From the NCBI GenBank assembly GCA_006739055.1, contig AP019702.1, positions 1 through 64,000 on the forward strand: a stretch of DNA of 64,000 bases, in the 5' to 3' direction. Made by a program: the position numbers and the translations under genes. The stretch's first letter is position 1. Each line of letters opens with the position of its first letter. Origin of the DNA: Allostella vacuolata (GTDB lineage: Bacteria > Pseudomonadota > Alphaproteobacteria > ATCC43930 > Allostellaceae). Of this stretch, positions 20,268 to 29,250 are shown piece after piece. The notes beneath the pieces were generated by a model. It searched no databases. It saw only the letters and a list, made by a program, of their open reading frames with translations, and was not told the DNA's origin.

Positions 20268-21788
20268 ATGTTCGAACTCCTGGCCGACGGGCTGCTGAAC
20301 GTCATCCAGCTCAAGTACCTGATCCCGCTGGCGATCGGCACGCTGATCGGGGTCGTCGGCGGGGCCCTGCCCGGGATCACCATCACCATGACCGTGATCA
20401 TGGTGCTGCCCTTCACCTTCGGGCTGGAGCCGCTCCAGGGCCTGGCGGCGATGATCGGGGTCTATGTCGGCGGCGAATCGGGCGGGCTGATCACGGCGAC
20501 GCTGATCGGCATTCCCGGCAAGCCGTCGTCGATCTCGACCACCTTCGACGGCTTCCCGATGGCCCGCAAGGGCGAGCCCGGCCGTGCGGTCTGGCTCGGC
20601 ATCTGGGCTTCCTTCTTCGGCGGGCTGCTGGGCGGGGTGTTCCTGATCGGCGCGACCGGCTGGCTGGCCGACATCGCGCTCCGCTTCGGCCCGTGGGAGT
20701 TCTTCGCGCTCTTCATCTTCGCGCTGTCCATGGTCGCGGGGCTGACCGAGGAATCGCTGGCCAAGGGGCTTCTGGCGGGCGCCTTCGGCCTCATCATCAC
20801 GACCTTCGGGTCGGACCCGATCATGAGCGTGCCGCGCTTCACCATGGGCAGCCAGTTCCTGGTCGGCGGCTTTCCCTTCCTGCCGGTGCTGATCGGCATC
20901 TTCGCCTTCGCCCAGCTGATGACCGACATCGAGCGGGCCCGGTCGCTGGCCGGCAGCGATGCGTCCGCCGGCCAGCTGGTCAATCTCGCGGTTTCCCAGA
21001 CCCGGGTGGTGGGCGAGATCCTGGCGCGCCCCTTCCTGCTGCTGTGGTCGACCTTCATCGGCATCCTGATCGGCGTGCTGCCGGCGATCGGCGGCAGTGC
21101 CGCCAGTGTCATGGCCTACGACCAGGCGAAGAAGCTGTCCCGTCATCCGGAGCGGTTCGGCACCGGCACGCCCGAGGGCATCATCGCCTCCGAGGCGTCC
21201 AACAACGCCAATGTCGGCGGCTCGCTCGTCACCATCATGGCCTTCGGCATCCCGGGCGACGCGGTGACGGCGGTGATGCTGGGGGCCATGACCATCCATG
21301 GCATCCAGTCGGGCCCGCTCTTCATGAGCCAGGAGACGACGCTCGCCTACGGCATCTTCGCCGCCTACCTGCTGGCCCACCCGATCATGCTGGCGATCAT
21401 GGCGGTCGGCGCGCGCTGGTTCCTGCGCATCGTCACCATCCCGAAGTCGATCCTGATCCCGATGGTGCTGGTGCTGTGCGTGGTCGGTGCCTATGCGCTG
21501 AACAACACCATGGACAGCGTCTGGGTGCTGGGGCTGTTCGGGCTGGTCGGCTACGGTTTGGTGAAGCTGGGCTTCCCCCTGGCGCCGCTGATCCTCGGCC
21601 TCATCCTCGGCGACCAGATCGAGGTCAACCTCGTCCGGGCCCTGATGACCGACAGTGACCTCTGGCTCTTCGTCACCCGGCCGATCTCCGCCTTCCTGCT
21701 CGCGCTGTCGGTGCTGTCGGTCGTCCTCGCCCTGTGGCAGCGTCGCCGCCAGCGGCGCGGGCCGACAGAGCCGGACGTCGATTTCTGA
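20268..21788 (+). CDS. tctA: Tripartite tricarboxylate transporter large permease TctA
   Basis: A 506-residue polytopic permease of the TctA family that drives secondary, ion-coupled uptake of carboxylates. Family landmarks are GTLIGVVGGALPGITITMTVIMVLPFTFGL near the N-terminus, GGESGGLITATLIGIPGKPSSISTTFDGFPMARKG, and in the second half GVLPAIGGSAASVMAYDQAKK and EGIIASEASNNANVGGSLVTIMAFGIPGDAVTAVMLGAM. Both GxxxP repeats of the inverted-repeat fold are intact. It lies in one unit with tctC, tctB and the SDR gene. Confidence 0.95.
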   Translation: MFELLADGLLNVIQLKYLIPLAIGTLIGVVGGALPGITITMTVIMVLPFTFGLEPLQGLAAMIGVYVGGESGGLITATLIGIPGKPSSISTTFDGFPMARKGEPGRAVWLGIWASFFGGLLGGVFLIGATGWLADIALRFGPWEFFALFIFALSMVAGLTEESLAKGLLAGAFGLIITTFGSDPIMSVPRFTMGSQFLVGGFPFLPVLIGIFAFAQLMTDIERARSLAGSDASAGQLVNLAVSQTRVVGEILARPFLLLWSTFIGILIGVLPAIGGSAASVMAYDQAKKLSRHPERFGTGTPEGIIASEASNNANVGGSLVTIMAFGIPGDAVTAVMLGAMTIHGIQSGPLFMSQETTLAYGIFAAYLLAHPIMLAIMAVGARWFLRIVTIPKSILIPMVLVLCVVGAYALNNTMDSVWVLGLFGLVGYGLVKLGFPLAPLILGLILGDQIEVNLVRALMTDSDLWLFVTRPISAFLLALSVLSVVLALWQRRRQRRGPTEPDVDF

Positions 21789-21823
21789 GCGAACCCACAA
21801 TTCTGAGCAGAGGGAGCGTGCGC

Positions 21824-22591
21824 ATGAAGATGTTCGACCTTTCGGGCAAGGTCGCGGTGGTCACCGGCGGCAATGGCGGCATCGGCCTCGGCATGGCGGG
21901 CGGCCTGGCGGAGGCCGGGGCGGCCGTCGTCGTCGCCGGCCGCAACGCCGAGAAGAACGCCGCCGCGGTGGCCGAGCTGGAGGCCAAGGGCGGCCGGGCG
22001 ATCGCCATCGCCGTCGACGTCACCGACGAGGCGTCGGTCAAGGCGCTGATGGCCGGGGCGGAGCAGGCGCTGGGCCGGATCGACATCCTGGTCAACAATG
22101 CCGGCATCAACATCCGCAAGCGGCCGGAGGAGTATGTCCTGTCGGAGTGGATGGAGGTGATCCAGACCAACCTGACCAGTGCGTTCCTGTGCAGCCACGC
22201 CGTCCACCCGGCGATGAAGCGCGCAGGCGCCGGCAAGATCGTCAATATCGGCTCGATGATGTCGATCTTCGGCGCGCCCTTCACCTCGGCCTACGCGGCC
22301 AGCAAGGGTGGCATCGTCCAGTTCAGCCGCGCGCTCGCCACCGCCTGGGCGGCCGACAACATCCAGGTGAACGCGATCCTGCCGGGCTGGATCGACACCG
22401 CCCTGACCCGGCGCGCCCGCGAGCAGATCGCCGGCATGCACGAGCGCATCCTGTCGCGCACGCCGGCCGGCCGCTGGGGCACGCCCGAGGACCATGCCGG
22501 CATCGCGGTCTTCCTGGCGAGCCCGGCCTCCGACTTCGTCACCGGCACCGCCATCCCGGTCGACGGCGGCTATTCGGTGCAGGGCGTCTGA
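21824..22591 (+). CDS. Short-chain dehydrogenase/reductase
   Basis: A classical 255-residue NAD(P)-dependent oxidoreductase. It has the Rossmann motif TGGNGGIG (14-21), VNNAGIN, catalytic Tyr157 and Lys161 in SAYAASKGGIV, and the C-terminal VTGTAIPVDGGYSV. The profile resembles 2-deoxy-D-gluconate or gluconate 5-dehydrogenases, so a hydroxyacid or sugar-acid substrate imported by the TctCBA system is a reasonable guess. I chose the ATG at 21824 because AGAGGGAG is 8 bases upstream; a GTG two codons earlier is too close to it. Confidence 0.9.
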   Translation: MKMFDLSGKVAVVTGGNGGIGLGMAGGLAEAGAAVVVAGRNAEKNAAAVAELEAKGGRAIAIAVDVTDEASVKALMAGAEQALGRIDILVNNAGINIRKRPEEYVLSEWMEVIQTNLTSAFLCSHAVHPAMKRAGAGKIVNIGSMMSIFGAPFTSAYAASKGGIVQFSRALATAWAADNIQVNAILPGWIDTALTRRAREQIAGMHERILSRTPAGRWGTPEDHAGIAVFLASPASDFVTGTAIPVDGGYSVQGV

Positions 22592-22626
22592 CGCTCCCGG
22601 CCGCCCGTCGCCCGATCGGATGGTCC

Positions 22627-23196
22627 CTATCCGTGGTGGCGGCGGGCGTAGGCCGAGAAGGCCTCGAGCTGGGCCTTGATGAAGCCGCGCGTGGTCTCGT
22701 CGGTCAGCGTGTCCGCGGCCGCGTCGACCTTGGTGTGCACCGCGCCGATGATGACCTCGGGCTTGTTGAGGATGCGCGCGTCCAGGAACACCAGCGCCTG
22801 GCGCAGGTGGTACTGGCAGCGCACCCCGCCGAGCGGGCTCATGGATGCCGTCTGCAGGGCCACGGGCTTGCCGGCGAAGGGCTGGTTCGGCAGGCGCGAC
22901 AGCCAGTCGATGGCGTTCTTGAGGCCGCCCGGGATGGAGTAGTTGTACTCGGGCGAGACGAGGATCACCCCGTCGGCGGCCCTCACCGCGTCGGCCATGG
23001 CGGTCACCTCGGCCGGGAAACCGTCCGCCTGGATGTCCGCGTCATAGATCGGCAGCGCGCCGACCGAGCCCAGCATGCGGATGGTCACGCCGTCCGGGGC
23101 CAGCCCCTGGAGCGAGCGGGCGACGATCCCGTTGAACGACGCCTTGCGCAGGCTCCCCAGCATCACCGCGAAGCTGATCGGTCCGTCCTTGGTCAT
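22627..23196 (-). CDS. NADPH-dependent FMN reductase / quinone reductase
   Basis: A 189-residue flavodoxin-like protein of the ChrR/AzoR/SsuE superfamily. It has the FMN-phosphate loop GSLRKASFNGIVARSL near the N-terminus, and VILVSPEYNYSIPGGLKNAIDWLSR, the hallmark of NADPH-dependent FMN reductases. It probably reduces quinones or FMN in the cytosol. It is the last gene of the amino-acid ABC operon, 23 bases after the second permease. The ATG at 23196 has AGGAGA immediately upstream. The reason for its linkage with the transporter is not visible. Confidence 0.88.
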   Translation of the reverse strand: MTKDGPISFAVMLGSLRKASFNGIVARSLQGLAPDGVTIRMLGSVGALPIYDADIQADGFPAEVTAMADAVRAADGVILVSPEYNYSIPGGLKNAIDWLSRLPNQPFAGKPVALQTASMSPLGGVRCQYHLRQALVFLDARILNKPEVIIGAVHTKVDAAADTLTDETTRGFIKAQLEAFSAYARRHHG

Positions 23197-23219
23197 TTCA
23201 TCTCCTAGAGGGGGGCCGT

Positions 23220-23891
23220 TCAGCGCGCGGCCAGCATCCGGTGCTCGAGGCGGGACAGCAGCCGCACGAACGGCCACAACAGCACGAAGTAGATGACGGC
23301 CGCCAGCACGATCGGCGACGGGTTGTAGGTCAGCGACTGGGCCTGGCGGGCCGCGAACAGCAGTTCCGGCAGGGCGACGACCGAGGCGAGCGAGGTCAGC
23401 TTCACCACCTCCAGCGTGTTGCCGACCAGGTCCGGCAGGACGTTGCGGACCGCTTGCGGCAGGATCACCCAGGCCATCGCCCGGCCGGCCGACAGGCCGG
23501 TGGAGCGGGCGGCCTCCATCTGGCCGCGCGGCACGCTCTCGATGCCGGCGCGCAGCACCTCGCCGTAATAGGCCGAGGTGTTGAGGAAGAAGCCGATGGC
23601 GACCGCGGTGAAGGCGCCGATCTCCAGCCCCGCGAAGGGCAGGCCGGCATAGAGGAAGATCAGCAGCACCAGGGGCGGGAAGGCGCGGAAGAAGTCGACA
23701 TAGAGGATGAGCGGCCAGCGCACCCGCCGCCGCGGGCTGCGGTAGAGCAGCGCCACCGCGAGCCCGCCGGCGATGCCGAGCGGCACCACCAGGGCGACCA
23801 GCAGCAACGTCGTCCACAGCCCCTGCAGCAGGTAGGGCAGGGCCGCCTGCATGATGGCGAGGTTGAGGAAGGTCTCGGCGAATCCCGGCAT
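23220..23891 (-). CDS. Polar amino-acid ABC transporter permease
   Basis: A 223-residue inner-membrane permease of the HisMQ type with five helices. The EAA loop is seen in SVPRGQMEAARSTGLSAGRAMAWVILPQAVRNVLPDLVGN. It pairs with the upstream permease to form the channel. I chose the ATG at 23891, which gives the usual length and N-terminus (PGFAETFLNLAIMQAALPYLLQGLWTTLL). Only 17 bases separate it from the preceding permease gene. Confidence 0.92.
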   Translation of the reverse strand: MPGFAETFLNLAIMQAALPYLLQGLWTTLLLVALVVPLGIAGGLAVALLYRSPRRRVRWPLILYVDFFRAFPPLVLLIFLYAGLPFAGLEIGAFTAVAIGFFLNTSAYYGEVLRAGIESVPRGQMEAARSTGLSAGRAMAWVILPQAVRNVLPDLVGNTLEVVKLTSLASVVALPELLFAARQAQSLTYNPSPIVLAAVIYFVLLWPFVRLLSRLEHRMLAAR

Positions 23892-23908
23892 CCGGCGCCC
23901 CCCGTCCC

Positions 23909-24598
23909 TCAGCGCTTCCAGGCGAAGCGCGTCTCGACCCAGCGCCCGAACAGGACGACCGGGAAGAACAGCACGATGTAGGCGGCCGCGCCCAGCATCA
24001 GCGGCGACGGGTTGAACGAGAACGACACCGCCGTCTGCGCGGATGCCAGGATCTCCGACACCGCGACCACCGACCCCAGCGCCGTGCCCTTGGTGATGGC
24101 GATGGTGCGGTTGGTGAGCGGCGGGATGGTGACGCGGACCGCCTGCGGCAGCACCACCCAGCCGAGCGTCGCCGCGAAACCGAGCCCGGTCGAGCGCGCG
24201 GCCTCCCACTGCCCCTTCGGCACCGCCAGGATGCCGGCCCAGAAGATCTCTTCCGCGAAGGCCGAAAGCACCAGCGTCAGGGCGAGCCAGGTGGCGACGA
24301 AGCCGGACGGGCTCCAGCCGGCGTTGGGCATGGCGAAATAGAGCAGGACGATGATGACCAGGGGCGGCAAGGCGCGGAACAGGTCGACATAGAGGACGAT
24401 CAGCGCGTTCAGCGGCCGGACCCGCAGGCTGCGCACCAGCGCCAGCGCCAGCCCGAGCGCGAGGCCCGCCAGGAACACCAGGACCGCCAGCCAGACGGTC
24501 ACGAAGAAGCCGGCGACGATGTCCGGCAGGTAGCGGGCCATCACCGCGCCGTTGAAGAAGGTCTCGGCGAACCGGTCCCACTGGCTCATGCCGATCAC
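23909..24598 (-). CDS. Polar amino-acid ABC transporter permease
   Basis: The second HisMQ-type permease, 229 residues, with five helices and the EAA loop AVPKGQWEAARSTGLGFAATLGWVVLPQAVRVTIPPLTN. It has similar architecture to the neighbouring permease (LPDIVAGFFVTVWLAVLVFLAGLALG). The start could be ATG 24598 or the one three codons later. It lies 13 bases after the ATPase gene in the same transcription unit. Confidence 0.92.
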   Translation of the reverse strand: MIGMSQWDRFAETFFNGAVMARYLPDIVAGFFVTVWLAVLVFLAGLALGLALALVRSLRVRPLNALIVLYVDLFRALPPLVIIVLLYFAMPNAGWSPSGFVATWLALTLVLSAFAEEIFWAGILAVPKGQWEAARSTGLGFAATLGWVVLPQAVRVTIPPLTNRTIAITKGTALGSVVAVSEILASAQTAVSFSFNPSPLMLGAAAYIVLFFPVVLFGRWVETRFAWKR

Positions 24599-24611
24599 GT
24601 GCCCCGGTCGC

Positions 24612-25358
24612 TCAATGGCGCACGATCTGTTCGACGAAGGCGCGGGTGCGGGCGTGCCGTGGTGCGCCGAAGACGGTGTCGGGCGGGCCCTGCTCGACGA
24701 TCTCGCCCTGGTCCATGAAGACGACCCGGTCGGCGGCGGCGCGCGCGAAGCCCATCTCGTGGCTGACCACGACCATGGTCATGCCGGCCTGGCGCAGGTC
24801 GCGCATCACCTGCAGCACGCTGCCCACCAGTTCGGGATCGAGCGCCGAGGTCGGCTCGTCGAACAGGACCGCCTTCGGCTCCAGAGCGAGCGCCCGGGCG
24901 ATGGCGACCCGCTGCTGCTGGCCGCCCGACAGCTCGTTGGGGTAGGCGCCGCGCTTGTCGGCCAGCCCGACCCGGGCCAGCGCCTCGCCGGCGATCGCCT
25001 CGGCCTCGCGGCGATCCTTCTTCAGCACCTGGCGCAGGGCCAGCATCACGTTCCCCGCCGCCGTCATGTGCGGGTAGAGGTTGAAGTTCTGGAAGACCAT
25101 GCCGATCCGCCGCCGCACCGCGTTGATGTCGGTGCGCGGCGACAGGATGTCGGTGCCGTCGAAATGGATCGAGCCGTTGCTCGGCTCCTCCAGCCGGTTG
25201 CAGCAGCGCAGCAGCGTGCTCTTGCCGGAGCCGGAGGGGCCGATGACGAAGACCAGTTCGCGCGGCTGGACGTCGAGGTCGATGCCGCGCAGCACCTCGA
25301 CCGCGCCGAACGACTTGCGCAGGCCGCGGATCGACAGCACGGGCGGCTCGCGCGTCAT
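24612..25358 (-). CDS. Polar amino-acid ABC transporter ATPase
   Basis: A 248-residue ABC ATPase of the GlnQ/HisP type. It has Walker A GPSGSGKST, Q-loop VFQNFNLYPHMT, signature LSGGQQQRVAIARAL, Walker B AVLFDEPTSALD and the switch His in VVSHEMGFA. It energises the two adjacent permeases. I chose the ATG at 25358 because the protein then starts as usual (PVLSIRGLRKSFGAVEVLRGIDLD); the longer open frame upstream is a shadow of the binding-protein gene. Confidence 0.94.
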   Translation of the reverse strand: MTREPPVLSIRGLRKSFGAVEVLRGIDLDVQPRELVFVIGPSGSGKSTLLRCCNRLEEPSNGSIHFDGTDILSPRTDINAVRRRIGMVFQNFNLYPHMTAAGNVMLALRQVLKKDRREAEAIAGEALARVGLADKRGAYPNELSGGQQQRVAIARALALEPKAVLFDEPTSALDPELVGSVLQVMRDLRQAGMTMVVVSHEMGFARAAADRVVFMDQGEIVEQGPPDTVFGAPRHARTRAFVEQIVRH

Positions 25359-25387
25359 GCCCTTCTGCGCGGCAGACGGGTCCGGGA

Positions 25388-26230
25388 TCAGCCGCAGCGC
25401 GGCGTGTGCGGCGTCGCGTCGTGGCCGGGCAAGTCCGGTACCCCGAAGCCGGGGAACACCACCCGCTCGGCGGCGTCCGCGGCGGGCGCCACGCCGAACC
25501 ACTTCTCCGACAGGCGGGCGACGGTGCCGTCCAGTTTCATGCACTCCAGCGCCTCCTCGACCTGGTTGCGCAGCTCGACGCTGGCCTTGGGGAAGGGGGC
25601 GCCCCAATGGGCCCGGGTCTCGGTCAGCGCCAGCCCCAGCTCGACCTGCGGGTTGCGCTTGGCGGCCCAGGCCAGGACGGTGTTGCCCGCCAGGTTGGCG
25701 TAGGCGCGGCCGGCGATCACCGCCTGGATGGCGTCGGTGTTGGTGTCGAAGGACTGCACCTCGAAGCCGTACTTCGCGGCATTGGCCCGGGCCCAGGAAT
25801 CATAGGCGGAGCCCTTGTTCACGCTCACGACCTTGCCCTTCAGCTCCTCCAGCTTCGCCACCTGCGGGCTGCCCTTGCGGATCAGCAGCTGGTACTGGGT
25901 GTAGAGGTAGCCCTCGGTGAAGAGCAGGCTGTCGGCCCGCTCCCGGGTCACCGTCACCGGGGCCGCCAGGAAGTCGTAGCGCCCGGCGTTCATGGCCGGG
26001 ATCAGGCCGGAGAACGAGGCGGAATCGATCTGGATCTCGCGCTTCATGCGCCGCGCGACCTCGGTGAAGAGGTCGATGTTGAAGCCTTCGACCCCGCCGC
26101 CCATCTTCGGCATCGCATGCGGTGCGAAGGTACCGTCGACGGCGGCCCGGAGCGGGGGTTGCTGCGCGCCCGCGGGCGCGGCCAGCCCCAGCGCCACCAG
26201 CGCCGCGGCAAAGATCGACATCCTCGTCAT
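25388..26230 (-). CDS. Amino-acid ABC transporter substrate-binding protein
   Basis: A 280-residue family-3 solute-binding protein with a signal peptide (1-22, ending APAGA). The conserved domain runs through LRAAVDGTFAPHAMPKMGGGVEGFNIDLFTEVARRM, VTVTRERADSLLFTEGYLY and KVVSVNKGSAYDSWARANAAKYGFEVQSFDTNTDAIQAVIAGRAYANLAGN. The usual ligand-binding Arg lies in VTRERAD. It is the first gene of the ABC operon (binding protein, ATPase, two permeases, FMN reductase). The specific amino acid is not predictable. Confidence 0.92.
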   Translation of the reverse strand: MTRMSIFAAALVALGLAAPAGAQQPPLRAAVDGTFAPHAMPKMGGGVEGFNIDLFTEVARRMKREIQIDSASFSGLIPAMNAGRYDFLAAPVTVTRERADSLLFTEGYLYTQYQLLIRKGSPQVAKLEELKGKVVSVNKGSAYDSWARANAAKYGFEVQSFDTNTDAIQAVIAGRAYANLAGNTVLAWAAKRNPQVELGLALTETRAHWGAPFPKASVELRNQVEEALECMKLDGTVARLSEKWFGVAPAADAAERVVFPGFGVPDLPGHDATPHTPRCG

Positions 26231-26320
26231 CGCTTGTTCCCCCTCGTCCTGTGACGCGCTCGTCGGTCGTGCGGGCGAGGCAAGCGACGTGCCAAGGACG
26301 GCCGTCGCCGTCGCCCGGCC

Positions 26321-27082
26321 TCAGGTGCGCTTGCCGCCCCTGGCCGGCGCTTTCCGCACGGGCTTCGCCGCCGCCGCGCGCTCCTTTTCATGCTCGGCAA
26401 CCGCCGCCTCGATCACCTTCCAGTCGGTGACACCGGCGGGATTGGCGCGCGAGGCCGTGAATCGGCGCATCACCGCATAGCGGCCCTCGGCCACCTGGTA
26501 GAGCCGCCGCAGCTCGATCAGCGGATCGGGATGGTCGTCGACCCTGAGGTCGATCTGGGCATATTCCTCGCCGGCGAAGATCAGCAGCGCGGCCGACTGG
26601 CGGCCACGCTTGTCGCCGCCGGCGGCCTGGCCGGCATCGAGCGCGCGCAGCAGCCGTTCGGCCAGCGGCAGGCGGCGGCCGGCGCGATAGACGCGCATCG
26701 TCTCCGCCACAACCTCCGGCCCGGCCAGCATGTTGCCGGCGATCGAAACGTTCTCGGCGGTCTCGTGACCGCACCAGGGGATGCAGGAGGAACCGGTCCA
26801 GGCGGCGGTGCCGCCCTCCCGGTCGACGACATGGACCTGCCGGTGGTCGCGGCCCGTGTCGGCGTCGGTCAGCAGCCGCACCACGTCGGGCGCCGGTACG
26901 CCCGCCTGCAGCAGGGCCAGGCCGCGGCGGCCATAGAGCGGGTTGGACAGGGCCTGGGTCGAAAGCGCGCCGACGTCGCTCATGACGAAGGGACAGCGCG
27001 CGCCGACGGCAAAGGCGCGGGTGGTGACGGCGACGGCGAAGGCACCGGCCTTGGGGTCGCGGGCGACGATGGACCATGTCAT
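26321..27082 (-). CDS. DUF1028 family Ntn-hydrolase-like protein
   Basis: A 253-residue protein with the DUF1028 signature MTWSIVARDPKAGAFAVAVTTRAFAVGARCPF followed by GALSTQALSNPLYGRRGLALL and NVSIAGNMLAG. The fold is related to N-terminal-nucleophile hydrolases (proteasome-like), but no activity is established. A Lys/Arg-rich tail (KPVRKAPARGGKRT) follows the domain. I chose the ATG at 27082 because it starts the conserved domain. It follows the transporter on the same strand, 90 bases upstream of the binding-protein gene, and could be co-transcribed. Confidence 0.87.
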   Translation of the reverse strand: MTWSIVARDPKAGAFAVAVTTRAFAVGARCPFVMSDVGALSTQALSNPLYGRRGLALLQAGVPAPDVVRLLTDADTGRDHRQVHVVDREGGTAAWTGSSCIPWCGHETAENVSIAGNMLAGPEVVAETMRVYRAGRRLPLAERLLRALDAGQAAGGDKRGRQSAALLIFAGEEYAQIDLRVDDHPDPLIELRRLYQVAEGRYAVMRRFTASRANPAGVTDWKVIEAAVAEHEKERAAAAKPVRKAPARGGKRT

Positions 27083-27177
27083 GGGGCGAGCATAACCGAC
27101 CCGGCTTCTCCCGCCCATCGGCTTCGAGCGGTAGCGACCGGTTTGCGGTGGAGCCCAAGGGGTGGTATCGGATTCCC

Positions 27178-27684
27178 ATGCGTGTGCCGATTCCCCCCGC
27201 GGCACTGGCGGCGATCCTGCTGGCGGCGCTCTGCGTCTTCGGCGCCCTTCCCGCGATGGCGGAAGGCGAGATCCAGTTGGCCGCGGTGTCGAGAAAGAGT
27301 CCGGAGCGAGCAGTGGCGCCGCGGTCGAAGCCGGTCCGGATGGACGCGGCCCGGCCCTGCGGCGGCGGCAAGCTCCTGCCCTACCGCCAGTCCGGCCGGG
27401 CCCACTACTACGGCTCCCGGCACCAGGGCCAGCGCACCGCCAACGGCGAGCCGTTCGACATGCACGGACTGACAGCGGCCCACCTGTCGTTGCCGTTCGG
27501 CACCAGGGTCCGGGTCACCAACCTGGCGAACGGCCGCTCGGTGGTGGTGCGCATCAACGACCGCCACGCCCGGCGCACGGCCAAGATCATCGACCTGAGC
27601 CGCGGTGCTGCGGAGAGCCTCGGCTTCCGGCGGCGCGGCGTGACCACCGTCCGCCTCGCCGCCGTCTGCGGGCGCGCCGGCTGA
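27178..27684 (+). CDS. RlpA-like septal/double-psi beta-barrel protein
   Basis: A 168-residue secreted protein. It has a signal peptide (1-28, ending AMAEG), a basic linker, then a double-psi beta-barrel domain with the RlpA core GRAHYYGSRHQGQRTANGEPFDMHGLTAAHLSLPFGTRVRVTNLANGRSVVVRINDR. The catalytic-type Asp and His of RlpA lytic transglycosylases are recognisable. There is no lipobox Cys and no SPOR domain, so it is shorter than classical RlpA and likely a soluble periplasmic form. It is divergent from the DUF1028 gene and convergent with the hydantoinase gene, 4 bases apart. Confidence 0.87.
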   Translation: MRVPIPPAALAAILLAALCVFGALPAMAEGEIQLAAVSRKSPERAVAPRSKPVRMDAARPCGGGKLLPYRQSGRAHYYGSRHQGQRTANGEPFDMHGLTAAHLSLPFGTRVRVTNLANGRSVVVRINDRHARRTAKIIDLSRGAAESLGFRRRGVTTVRLAAVCGRAG

Positions 27685-27688
27685 TCGC

Positions 27689-29230
27689 CTAGCCGGCGGC
27701 GGCGATGTCGCCCACCACCCGCACCCGGACCCGGAGCGCGTTGCCCGGCAGGTAGGCGAGCGGGATATCCTCGACCTCGATCGTCTGCAGGGTGCCGGCG
27801 TCGGCACCGGCCGCCACGGCGCGCTCCTGGGCCAGGGTGGTGGCCGCCGCCACCGCGTCTGCCCGGGGCAGGCCCTGGAAGACCTGGTCGATCTCGCCCG
27901 ACACCTGGGCGATGGCAGCACCCACCGCGTTGGCGCAGTCGCCGTGCGGCACGCGCACCACCCGGCTCACGCCCGCCACCGTCTCCGGGATCAGGAAGGC
28001 GCCGCCGCCGACCGCGATCAGCGGCAAGGGTGCGGCGTCGGTCTTCATCCGGTCGACATTCTCCTCGACCATGGCATGGGCGCGGGCGAGCGCGCGGGCT
28101 ACCAGGTCCGGGTCGAGGGACGCGACGCGCGCGGGATCGCCGAGCTTGAGCAGCCCGGCCGCCACCGCCACGTCGCTGGTCGTCAGGCGGTCGCCGCCGA
28201 ACACCAGCGCCTCCGTCGTCAGCCGGTGCCCGACGCTGAGCGGCCCGACCGTCGCCCCGCCGTCCTCGACATGGCTGCCGCCGCCGAGGCCGATCGACAG
28301 CAGGTCGGGCATGCGGAAGAGGGTGCGCACCCCGCCGATCTCGACCACGCCGTTGGCCTCCCGCGGGAAGCCGTGGCGCAGCTGGCCGATGTCGGTGGTG
28401 GTGCCGCCGACATCGACCACCATCGCGTCGGCGATGCCGGACAGGAAGGCCGCCCCGCGCATCGAGTTGGTGGCGCCGGACGCGAAGCTCAGCACCGGCT
28501 GGCGCATGGCGTGGGCGGCCAGCATGACCGTGCCGTCGTTCTGGGTGATGTAGAGCGGCGCGCGGAGGCCGCTGTCGGCGATCGCCCGTTCGAAGGCGGC
28601 GATCGTGTCGCGCGCCAGCTCGGCGAGTGCCGCGTTCATCAGGGCCGCGTTCTCGCGTTCCAGCAGGCCGATCCGCCCCAGCTCGTGCGAGCAGGTGATG
28701 GCGGCGTCGGGGATCGCCTCGCGCACGATTGCCGCTGCCTCGGTCTCGCAGGAGGGATCGATCGGCGAGAAGACCGAACTGATGGCGACCGCCTTCAGCC
28801 CGCGTTCGGCGAAGCGCCCGGCCGCCGCCGCGATCGCCCGGCGGTCGAGCGGCATGAAGGGGCGGCCGTCATAGTCGTGGCCGCCCTCGACCATCGCCAC
28901 CTCGCCCAGCACCAGCCGGGCCAGGGCCGGCGGCCAGTCGCAGAAGGGCGGCAGGCTGGCGCCCGCCGGCAGCCCGATGCGCAGCGCGCCGACCCGGTTC
29001 AGCGACCGTCCCTGGATGACCGCGTTGATGAAGTGGGTGGTGCCGATCATCACCGCGTCGACCGGCTGCGCGGTCACCTCGGGAAAGCGCGACAGCGCGG
29101 TCAGCGCCGCCAGGATGCCGCCGTTCACGTCGGCGGTGGTGGCGGTCTTGACCGAGCGCACCACCCTGTTGCCGGCGATCAGCACCGCATCGGTGTTGGT
29201 GCCGCCGACATCGATTCCGATCCGTCGCAT
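27689..29230 (-). CDS. Hydantoinase/oxoprolinase family protein (HyuA-like)
   Basis: A 513-residue ASKHA-fold protein. It carries the ATPase motifs IGIDVGGTNTDAVLIAGN at the start and DAMVVDVGGTTTDIG centrally, with SFASGATNSMRGAAFLSG and LLSIGLGGGSHVEDG. Such proteins act on hydantoins, oxoproline or related cyclic amides with ATP, or activate partner enzymes. I chose the ATG at 29230 because GGAG lies 8 bases before it; an ATG at 29254 overlapping the DUF917 stop as ATGA is an alternative. It is the third gene of AroM-DUF917-hydantoinase. Confidence 0.9.
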   Translation of the reverse strand: MRRIGIDVGGTNTDAVLIAGNRVVRSVKTATTADVNGGILAALTALSRFPEVTAQPVDAVMIGTTHFINAVIQGRSLNRVGALRIGLPAGASLPPFCDWPPALARLVLGEVAMVEGGHDYDGRPFMPLDRRAIAAAAGRFAERGLKAVAISSVFSPIDPSCETEAAAIVREAIPDAAITCSHELGRIGLLERENAALMNAALAELARDTIAAFERAIADSGLRAPLYITQNDGTVMLAAHAMRQPVLSFASGATNSMRGAAFLSGIADAMVVDVGGTTTDIGQLRHGFPREANGVVEIGGVRTLFRMPDLLSIGLGGGSHVEDGGATVGPLSVGHRLTTEALVFGGDRLTTSDVAVAAGLLKLGDPARVASLDPDLVARALARAHAMVEENVDRMKTDAAPLPLIAVGGGAFLIPETVAGVSRVVRVPHGDCANAVGAAIAQVSGEIDQVFQGLPRADAVAAATTLAQERAVAAGADAGTLQTIEVEDIPLAYLPGNALRVRVRVVGDIAAAG

Positions 29231-29250
29231 GCCCGTCACTCCGCCGCCCG

